Shown here piece by piece: positions 55,985-64,000 of a stretch of DNA of 64,000 bases. Within the stretch, counting starts at the first letter, position 1, and each line of letters opens with the position of its first letter. The DNA comes from Metallyticus violacea (taxonomy: Eukaryota; Arthropoda; Insecta; Mantodea; Metallyticidae): NCBI GenBank assembly GCA_030762175.1, contig CM060833.1, positions 9,196,501-9,260,500 of the forward strand, given 5' to 3'. The notes beneath the pieces are model-generated. The model was not told the DNA's origin. It saw only the letters and a program-made list of their open reading frames with translations, and did no database searches. A program made the translations under genes and the position numbers.

Positions 55985-56090
55985 TTTTAATAGTGTTTAA
56001 CGCCCGTTTTTACTACTGAGGCACCATAGGCGGTGAACACTGACGGTAAATGAAATGATATATTGGGAAAGAATTTTTTTTTTAAAAAAA
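55985..56090 (-). repeat. SINE family A, copy 14 (tail fragment)
   Basis: Minus-strand tail part (TTTTTAATAGTGTTTAACGC, GGCACCATAGGCGG, GATATATTGGGAAAG). It ends in an A/T homopolymer with no body or head. Confidence 0.88.
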
Positions 56091-56249
56091 ATAGCTCTTG
56101 TCTTCGATCGTTACGTGGACCCCATGATCTTTATGACAAGCCTGGTTTCATCTGTCTGTTTATGTTAAGAATTGCAGAATAACCCACATACTGGGCATGA
56201 AGAACCTGTGTCATGTGCAGTGTCAGGAAAAGAGCATTATCGGCTCCAT

Positions 56250-56990
56250 TTTTTTTTCAAAGAAACGACCAAGAGCACAAAATATTTGCATAGGAAGTAA
56301 TATAACATAATGATACATACCTTTCACGTGAATGACAGTGAGACAGTGAGGCTACCGGTTTTAAGTGGGACACCCTGTAGAATGCCAGGTCCTGTGGCCA
56401 CAACCCCACAGCAGAACATTTTCTTACAGTAGATATATATCCGCTTTTACCTCTAGGGGTGTTATAACTAGTCTTAGTTCCTAAGTTCACCATTGTTGTG
56501 ATCGTTCTGTATCACGTAGTACACTTGTTATGCTGCTCACTTCATTATCTGATATAGCACCGAGCACGTAGTGTCAGTTCTGTGTGTTACGTAACTCGTT
56601 CCAGGTACAGTAAAATGAGGTATTCAAATACGGAGTTGGCAGTTGCTCATGTTATCTATGAATTAGCTGAAGGTGCAGAGAGTCTTCGTATTTGTATTGT
56701 GCAAGGCTGTCAGACAACACGAGATACTCCAGGGATACATCAGGGAGTCCATGCTACGGAGAGGTTGATGGATGTATTCGTGCTAACGGAGGACATTCAG
56801 AACATTTCATGTGATTTTCTGTTTGCCACAATTTTGCTCTTGAGTATTCAGCGAAGTGATATAGGTGTAGAAAAGGGGCTCTAACAAGGAAATAAAGCAA
56901 CTCTGAACCCATGTTCATATTATTATTTATTTATATGTGAGAATGCTTCCCAAAGTTTTGATATGCCTTTTTGTTATACCTTCTATAAGT
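56250..56990 (+). mobile_element. DUF4817-element deletion derivative, copy 3
   Basis: Leader shared with copies at 31700 and 36998 (CTGTGGCCACAACCCCACAG, CACCGAGCACGTAGTGTCAG). The coding start at 56614 reads MRYSNTELAVAHVIYELAEG, the DUF4817 N-terminus, then passes into a non-homologous stretch containing a long deletion. The right end AAAGTTTTGATATGCC / TTTTTGTTATACC is the family inverted repeat. The left inverted repeat is not visible. Confidence 0.78.
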
Positions 56991-57234
56991 ACTGTAGCTA
57001 TGTTTCTTGCATCTATAGAAGTCTTTCTTAAATTTATTATCGTGTTTTCAGTACTAAATAATAAGCTATAATGTACTACAAAGCTTGATGTTCGACACTA
57101 TTAGCATTTTAATTTCTACGTTCAAGTACAGCCTTTTTAATCCTACTATTGTGAAATACAAAGCATTGAGTAGATATTATATACACCTTCATAAGCTGTC
57201 ACAGTACACGGCAGCACTGTTTTCTTCTTCTTCT

Positions 57235-57506
57235 TTTTCTAGGGGTGAGCCTTGCCCTGCCGCAGGGATCTCTGCTTTCCTCTACTTCCGTCTTACGACT
57301 TCACCGATAGAGGGCAGTGTTGTAGAGAGGCATTTGACTGGCATCCCGCCGGTCGCCTATCACACCGCTCCCTAGTTCGAGGAACGCCACCTCTCTATCC
57401 GGCAGCTTTCCAATTGTCCTCACAAGGCTGAGTGTACCTCGTTCCAGACCTCCCTTATTTAGAAAATTTCCAGCAGTCAGCAATGCTAACCACTAGATCA
57501 AGGAAA
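57235..57506 (-). repeat. SINE family C, copy 2
   Basis: Minus-strand head with TTGATCTAGTGGTTAGCATT. The body shares GGTCTGGAACGAGG and GAAAGCTGCCGGATAGAGAG (quoted in parts) with copy 1. The B box is degraded. A TTC run adjoins at 57221-57238, which reads as GAA repeats at the 3' end. Confidence 0.65.
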
Positions 57507-57639
57507 TGGTCAGCGCGCTGCTTTTATTTATAGTTTTTAAACGGCATAATTTCACATAAAAATGTACCTTTAGAATAATTTGTTAGCTTAATATGTACTG
57601 TATACGTGGTGCTTGTTTCATTGTTCTCATTTACAGTCC

Positions 57640-58260
57640 CTGTGTGTGAGAGGTGAACAAGTTGAGACATTCAAGTCCTCCTGCAGTAAAACGGACGTAA
57701 CAAGAGACGAACAGTATGCTGTTCTGAAATTTTGCTTTCGCACTAAATATCTTCAGCGTAGGACCATGCAATGTTACAAAAGCCCTCTTTCCTATAGCAT
57801 AGCTGGAAGATGGTTTAGAATGTTCAAAGGAAGGTGGACATTGTGAGAGAGGATCGTTAAGAACACTTTCAGATTTTCTGACAGTTTAACCTGGTGGCAC
57901 CCACGCGTTGCATATGAGACGTGTTTGTGCTCGGTGGGTTCCAACACTGCTGATTCTTGAACAAAAGGACGTTTGCGTACAGGTTCGCAGGCATTTGAAG
58001 ATGATGCTACAGGAAGATACTTTCAATGGTATTAGTCACTGATGATGATACTTAGCTACATTGTTTCGATACTAAGGGAAAACAACAGAACTCATTGGGA
58101 ATCTCCATCACGTACACCAAAATAAAGTAAAAGCGGTTTCTTCTGCTGGAAATGTTATGGTCATCCCATTTTTCGATATTCAACGAATGGTATACCAGCA
58201 TGTCTGCCTGCGCAAAGGATTGCAAGCTTTCCAGTTCTCCCCTGAATGCTTTAGCGAACT
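57640..58260 (+). mobile_element. mariner relic, family M3, copy c
   Basis: Starts with TDVTRDEQYAVLKFCFRTK (N-terminus). At 57880-57960 it has the words for 'HMRRVCARWVPTLLILEQK'. At 58110-58170 the catalytic-domain start SAGNVMVIPFF remains. Frames are broken. Same family as 10550 and 32935. Confidence 0.72.
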
Positions 58261-58409
58261 CCCTTCATATTTGGATTTTATACAGGAACATTTATCTCCT
58301 GTATGACATAAGCATACGATATATCGAAACAGATCAACGCTTCCGGTTCCGTTAGCACTTCCTGGTTCATGTAGTAGTGGTAATGATAGTGGCAGTGGCA
58401 GTAGTAGAC

Positions 58410-58564
58410 CTTAATTTAGGGTATCTCCCAGGCATTTACCATTTATGAGGACTGAGAAAAACCTAGAAAAAACCCCGGTCAGGGATGGCGGGACTGGAGG
58501 GAATCGAACCCCAGACCTCCCGCACTCGAGTCCCCTTTAACGACCTCAGCCATCCGTGGCGGTC
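58410..58564 (-). repeat. SINE family A, copy 15 (head and half body)
   Basis: Minus-strand piece from CCTTAATTTAGGGTATCTCC to CATCCGTGGCGGTCC. The B box (GGGAATCGAACCCCAGA) is kept; the tail is missing. Confidence 0.88.
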
Positions 58565-58791
58565 CGATTCCTGTGAATTTCGATTGAATACTTGGCTTCA
58601 TTGCCAAGTGTATTCTCAATTTTGTTGTTTAAAAGACGTAATAAAGTCCGCCATTTCATTATTAGTAACAATATGGAAAAGCAGGTGGCTACATTTAAAG
58701 AAAGGGATAAAGGCCTTAAAGTTCAGAATATAAATGACATTCTTTTTATTTTATTCTAAGCATAACAACATTGAATGCACACACAGAAAGA

Positions 58792-59046
58792 CCGCCACAG
58801 GTGGCCAAAGTCGTTAAAGCATGGACTCGTGAGAGGTCTGGGGTTCGATTGCCTCAATGACCGCCCTCCTTGACCGAGGTTTTTCCAGATTTTCCTCAGT
58901 TCTCAATGGCAAATGCCGGGGAAATACCCTAAATTTAGGCCTGAAACGTTTCCTTCCTTAAAAAAAAATCCTTTCTCAAGGTTATCATTTCAACTCATGT
59001 ATCATCAGTGTTCACCGTCTGTGGCGCCTCAGTAGTAAAAAAGGCC
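58792..59046 (+). repeat. SINE family A, copy 16
   Basis: Plus-strand copy with head CCGCCACAGGTGGCCAAAG and B box GGGGTTCGATTGCC, and a complete body. It ends at CCTCAGTAGTAAAAAAGGC. Confidence 0.92.
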
Positions 59047-59079
59047 GGGGTGGAGGGGAAACGCCAGTTCTCCATTTGG

Positions 59080-59690
59080 GTTTTCCTTGATGATAAATCA
59101 CCTGTCAAAGTCAAGAGGCGAAGAAGTGTGGGAAAAAAAATAGTTGCTTGGAAAATACTGTGCTCGAAAATCAGAGAACTGTTACTGCAAAACTGCACAC
59201 AGAAGTTTGCCTTCCGAAAGAGTTTCAGAAAATCCAAGAACGGCGTTCACAGGGCTTTTAATAATAACCATGACAATGTATCAGCTTACACCGCTAATTT
59301 AACAATGAAGTTCTGCAAGGATCTGAGGCAAAGCTAATGAATGATCTATCCTATAGTCCCGACCATGCGATTTCTTCCTGTTCGCTACTTGGAGAACTGA
59401 ATTCGACGTTCCGAAGAAGCGGTTTCAGCGGAGTTATCGGCAGTGTTGGAAATATTACGCGCAAATTATCACATTTCTGTTTAACAACCACGATGATGGT
59501 CAGATATCGCAAATTTTGCTGAATATCCCACAAAAATGAACGTGAAGCGTGTTCTTCACCCTCCCTGTAGTCCAGATTTAGCTCAGTGTGGATTTTTCTT
59601 TTTCCCCAAAATTGAAGATATGCCTGAAGGACCTATGAAAGAATGATTTCCAGCATATCTTTTAAGACTGGCAGAAGCGCTAGGATAGGT
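59080..59690 (+). mobile_element. mariner transposase relic, catalytic domain
   Basis: The plus-strand frame 59080-59337 reads WVFLDDKSPVKVKRRRSVGK, then FNNNHDNVSAYTANLTMKF, the mariner second catalytic motif with changed flanks. A frameshift leads to LSYSPDHAISSC at 59350-59390. A further stretch repeats PPCSPDLAQCGFFFFPK at 59560-59610, followed by the C-terminal FQHIF-like motif (59645-59680). The two 'SPD' blocks suggest two overlapping relics. Confidence 0.68.
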
Positions 59691-60409
59691 TTATTGACAA
59701 AAATAATTATTAAAAATCCCTCGTATAACGAAATTAATTGCTAGGATTAATGGCACCGTCTTCCTTTGCTGTCAAAATGTCACGGAGGCAATGTCTGCTC
59801 ACATTGGCAAGCTAGCAGTCGCATTTCTCAAGAGAACACCCACAAAAATTGTTGACGCCTACAGTCCAGAGTCCCGAGTTCTTCCTGTTCTCAAATATCT
59901 ACGTGCACAGCGATTCTCCAGGCAACAAACACGACATTCGCAGCAAGCATACGTTTGATAAATGACACAGCTAACCGCTCTGTGCGCCATTAAAAGGGAA
60001 TAGAGAATTATCCCACGTTTATGTTATTAATAGCATCTGACACATTTAAGGCTGAACTCTATTGATCAACAACTGTTGACCTGGTAGCACCGATCACCCC
60101 ACTTATGGACGACCATTAATCAATTACATTGTTTGCCTCGCAACAAAGGCACTATTCAATTGTTTATAATTGTTATATTGCTTCGCATGAGATGACAGAC
60201 GATGCTCTCGAGCTATAAAGTAATCGACAACTTCTACATGGCATAGCGACATTAACCTTCGTTAAAAGTTCAATGACAGGACCATCATCTCAGGCTGTCA
60301 AGGTCGCTCAGCTACCCGGAAGTTCGTCATTGGGAATTATCAATTTGCGATCGCCAAAAAGCTTGCGAGCTCGACTGCGTCACTACACTTGCTGGATTCC
60401 GTTAGTGTT
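59691..60409. other. No gene recognised
   Basis: No supported frame or known repeat. Confidence 0.4.
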
Positions 60410-61940
60410 TTTTTAAGCGAATTCCGAAAGAGTGTAAGTATTTTTGTGTGTCTGTTAACCTCTAGCGCTCGCAATTTTTGTTTTTTATCAACTAAACTCT
60501 GCATAACAAATGATTCATCAAGTTCTTTACCAGAAAAATTGGATCATTGGGAGTGGGGGTGTACCTAAAGCGATTTTTTTTAAAAAAATTGAAAAATCAC
60601 TATAGCAACCGTAATTTTATTTTGAAACTCTTTATATTTATTTTAAAATAAATTGATATAAGTAGTTTCCGAAAGCCAGGGTAATCAGGTCATTAGGACT
60701 TGCGGTATAGCATAAAAACAAATGGGGTTAAAGCGAAATTTAAAAATCGCTCTAGCAGCAACAATTTGTTAAAATAAACTCGGTATTTGCCATTGAAATA
60801 AAATAACAAAAATAGTTTCTGAAAATCAGTTAAATCAACTATTAGGAGGGGGGGTTATCTTAAATCCAAAATTTAAAAATCGCTCTAGCGGCATTAATAT
60901 TTGCTTTTTCGCAACGAAACTACGTATATATCATTAAAATAAAATACAAAAAATGGCTTATGAAAATCAGGGAAACCGGGCTATTAGGAGTGTAGGTTTA
61001 TCCGAAGCCCAAATTTAATAATTGCTCTAGCAGCAAAAGTGTTTGTTTTTTCACAACGAAACTCGGCATATACCATTTAAATCAAATAAGAAAAATAGTT
61101 CCTGAAAATCAGTGAAATCAGATTATTAGGAGTGGAGGTTTACCTGAAACCCAAAATTTAAAAATTACTCTAGCGGCACCAATATTTGCTTTATCGCAAT
61201 GAAACTCCGTATATACCATTTAAATAAAATATTTAAAAAAAATTTTTTTTTGAAAATTAGGGCAATTGAACCACTAAGAGTAGGGGTATACTTGTAAACC
61301 GAAATTTAAATAGCGCGTTGCATTTAATTTTGTCTCTATATTGTTTAAAATGAAAAAAAAAAAAAATTAATTCAGCATATAAACTGTATTTATAACGATG
61401 CTAGTTTTACATTTAACAAAAGTATCGTCGTGAAGATATCAAATGTGAAATGTTAATCTAACATTTGTATGAGAATTATATTTGTATGTAAGAACGCTCT
61501 TAAATAACCTTCAGAAAACGTTTACGTTACATGTTTTTAATACAATAATAAATTAAATTTCAAAGCCAATGAAAATCGATGTAACTTTCGATTGTTTTTA
61601 TTTGCTTAGTACATTGCAATTGTTTTTAAATAGTGACATGTTTTTGTTTTATTGAAACATATGAACATCATCTTAAATACGCAATGTAACTCGAAACTTT
61701 CTGTTATTTCTCTATTTTAGTGAATGTAAAGATGATATCAAGGGATCAATTCATAAACATGGTTACCTTTAAAAATGTTTAAATATACTCACACGGTGTA
61801 ACTTTGCCTATCAGTGGTCATACGTTTCATTTAATTAATAGTATACCATTAATTTTTGTGGTTTAATTTCAATTATAATAATAATGAAAGTTATCCAACT
61901 AGGTGAGGAATTCACTTAGTTTACACAGCTCCTGCGTGAC
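60410..61940 (+). repeat. Repeat family R, copy 3 (best subrepeats)
   Basis: Opens with AGCGAATTCCGAAAGAGTG. Tandem subrepeats follow: the word CTCTAGC(G/A)GC recurs near 60460, 60601, 60749, 60883, 61024 and 61168. Each is followed by 'CAACGAAACTC', 'ACCATTTAAATAAAATAA' and 'TGAAAATCAG', then 'ATTAGGAG'. The period is about 140 bases. The non-repeated 3' half (ATAAACTGTATTTATAACGA onward) matches copies 1 and 2 and ends at GAGGAATTCACTTAGTTTAC. No coding frame. Confidence 0.85.
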
Positions 61941-62337
61941 GGACTTTTTATATTATTCGCTAAATAGCTAAAGTAAGTTCAACTCGAGGTCAAAATTCTC
62001 TGTAGGTAACTTCTAGAGCTTTCGTTATATAGCTACAGATAAGTAAGTGCAGAGAATGTTTTTTTCACACAAGTAAGCTGTTACGAAAGGAACCAATACT
62101 CTCATAACCTTATTTGATAGTCTACAGGTCGTTGTCAAAAGATGCGCGCTGTTGACAGGGAAACTATGGGTGTTTTGGCTTGGTTCACATTTTCGACTTC
62201 TGGCAATGTTTACAGAAAGCAAGTAGTTTTGGAGGGCCATCACAACGGTTTCAACTTAAGCATCAATTGCAATTTGTAAGGGTGAAACCTCAGACGAGAG
62301 GATAGGATATTGTACACGGTGGATTTTAGAATGTTGT
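61941..62337. other. No gene recognised
   Basis: A 72-codon minus-strand frame at 62025-62243 has no recognisable family. Confidence 0.4.
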
Positions 62338-62602
62338 TCATTTAGTTTATTTACGGACGCTCTTTAACTCTCAGGTCATCAGCGACTCATTCAATTCAGG
62401 GCGTGAAACGGCCGATAAATTTTGCTCAGAGGCCTCTTCTTTCAGACTTGAGGTTCTTTTACAAAATCTACGACACGGGAGCCATTGTTTCACTTCCCTT
62501 CTGAAGGAAGTCATACTTAGGATGTTTACGCCCAAAAAATCTTTCGCTGCAGGCCGGGATTCAACACGCGATCTTGGGTTACCACTAGACCACCAGGATC
62601 AA
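62338..62602 (-). repeat. SINE family B, copy 13
   Basis: Minus-strand copy from TTTATTTACGGACGCTCTTT through CTTCCCTTCTGAAGGAAG to GATCTTGGGTTACCACTAG. The head is shortened between the anticodon-like part and A box. A run of ten guanines follows near 62668. Confidence 0.9.
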
Positions 62603-62845
62603 CCGGATTTAGGGATGTTTAACAGCAGGCTCTATGCACAGACTATGTACAAAACAATAGCTGCTGGGGGGGGGGGGTTGGTTCTAACAGTGTTATTTAC
62701 TGTTTTCGTCGGCAATTGCACATTCAGCGATATTCAAAGTCTCTGAGCCGTTCTTTCTAGTGGCTTTGGTATAAATTTTGAAATTCACATGGTTACGAAA
62801 TAACAAGGGGAGTTCAATAGTAGTTTTTGTACCTTATTTATTGTA

Positions 62846-63118
62846 TTTTAATAGTGTTTAACGTCCGTTTTTACTACTAAGGCACCACAGGCGGTGAACG
62901 CTGGTGATACATGAGATGATATATTGGGAAAGGATTTTTTTTAAGGAAGGAAACGTTTCAGGCCTAAGTTTAGGGTACCTCCCCGGCATTTGCCATTTAT
63001 GAGGACTGAGGAAAACCTGGAAATAACCTCAGTCAGGAAGGACAATCCTGGCGGAATTCAAACCCAGACCTCCCGCTCACGAGTCCGCACCTTAACGACC
63101 TCGGTCATCCGTGGCGGT
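62846..63118 (-). repeat. SINE family A, copy 17 (target-site duplication)
   Basis: Full minus-strand copy from TTTTAATAGTGTTTAACGTC to CATCCGTGGCGGT. Exact 9-bp duplication ATTTATTGT at 62836-62844 and 63123-63131. Confidence 0.95.
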
Positions 63119-63564
63119 CATCATTTATTGTGAAACATGGTTCATTGCACATGAGATATCTGAATATATTCCGTACCAACATCAATGTACCATTACCACC
63201 TTCCTGGTAACTTTATTACGGCGTCGTAGTGCCATTGCTTGGAAGTACTACGTCAATTGTGGACAGCTACCTGAAATTCCTTGGTGTTGCCAAATATTTA
63301 CCTTGCAGCCAGTCCTTCATGTTTTCGAATACGGAGCACTATTGTGGGTGTGGCACTACAATGAGCCCCAACTTTGTAATTGCAATGTTGCTGCTGTGGG
63401 GCCGCGCATTGTCATGTTGGAGGAATACTCTTCTCGATCACTTCCCCTTTCGCCGTTGCTGGGTCATGTGTAAGGGTCTCGCAAGTGCAGCTCACTGCTG
63501 GCATTGGTTTCCAATGGCATTCTTCTCTGGTGTGTGTTAGTGACACCTGTCTCGTTACGTAACC
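63119..63564. other. Overlapping open frames, not recognised
   Basis: Three overlapping plus-strand frames of 60-120 codons cover 63111-63562. None shows a family motif or a codon pattern that stands out, and I could not place them in a gene. Confidence 0.3.
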
Positions 63565-63728
63565 GTTAATGACAATGACAATGAATGAAGAATACTATGG
63601 CGCTTATTTTCTGCATCCTTTATTTGAAGAGCTGAGGTGGCGGCGTCCAAAGACAAAAACTTCAAGACTGTTGCTTTTGCACGACAATGCGTCTCCTCAC
63701 AGAACAGCCGAAAAATTGAGGAAATAAG
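63565..63728 (+). mobile_element. mariner fragment, family M2, copy c
   Basis: Matches the middle of family M2: MTMNEEYYGAYFLHPLFEEL, then KTKTSRLLLLHDNASPHRTA (second catalytic motif), ending at a stop near 63727. Closely similar to 19630-19795. The rest is absent. Confidence 0.82.
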
Positions 63729-63734
63729 TCGCCA

Positions 63735-63990
63735 AAGATCAGTTGCTTGACCACCTATTAGCCGACAATAGGCTTCAACATTTTTGTCCTTCTGTGTTTG
63801 GGCCAAGTCCCCTGAAACCCAATGTGCGCAGGGTTGCGATGTTGACAAACAACCAGTATTCACATTCTTGTGTGTAGATTCCCTGCTATGGCGGACCCAT
63901 TGGCCCAATTGTAAACGGTTTTCTGTGTAGAAGCTTCTTGACCACATAACCCTGTTAAACCGCTATGAATTTCTTCAGTTTTGACGCCTT
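63735..63990 (-). mobile_element. Possible mariner N-terminal fragment
   Basis: In one minus-strand frame 63880-63985 reads VKTEEIHSGLTGLCGQEAST, similar to a mariner helix-turn-helix start. It is short, frame-broken and cut by the window edge. Confidence 0.35.
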
Positions 63991-64000
63991 CATTCAACAG

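Overview
This window looks like nuclear DNA from an insect with a large, AT-rich, repeat-laden genome. The evidence is a multi-exon gene with GT-AG introns, dozens of decayed mariner/Tc1-type transposase copies of insect type, two abundant tRNA-derived SINE families, non-LTR retrotransposon debris, and a short interstitial CCTAA/TTAGG tract matching the usual insect telomere repeat. A cockroach/termite-like or other polyneopteran genome is plausible, but that is inference. No bacterial-style operons, rRNA, true tRNA genes or CRISPR arrays were seen.

Host gene (about 1.6-9.6 kb, minus strand). Five exons (9415-9638, 6783-6974, 5131-5407, 1844-2036, 1617-1765) join with consistent reading phase. 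They encode the middle of a TNF-superfamily ligand resembling insect Eiger: an acidic, low-complexity ectodomain stalk, then the first part of a TNF-homology domain. The cytoplasmic/transmembrane N-terminus and the rest of the TNF domain are not found; the 3' exon(s) must lie left of base 1. The introns are filled with transposon relics.

Everything else (about 10-64 kb) is an intergenic or intronic transposon graveyard. It holds: (i) several mariner families, all with stops, frameshifts or deletions; (ii) DUF4817-type mariner-like elements and short deletion derivatives with recognisable terminal inverted repeats; (iii) Tc1 relics, a Merlin (IS1595-like) relic, and a hAT relic split by later insertions; (iv) two LINE relics; (v) SINE family A (about 290 bp, 17 copies or fragments), family B (about 290 bp, 13) and a rarer family C (2), many with clear target-site duplications; (vi) a non-coding repeat (here 'R') present in three long copies and one fragment, with roughly 140-bp internal subrepeats; (vii) an 83-bp satellite array at 44.0-45.0 kb; and (viii) microsatellites.

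Insertions are layered. SINEs sit inside mariner copies, one SINE B sits inside a SINE A inside a Tc1 element, and a 770-bp fold-back element has been built from a mariner 5' end. No intact transposase was found. The most notable items are the Eiger-like split gene, the fold-back element, the nested stacks, the satellite with stray monomers around a LINE, repeat family R, and the shared head segment of SINE families A and B.
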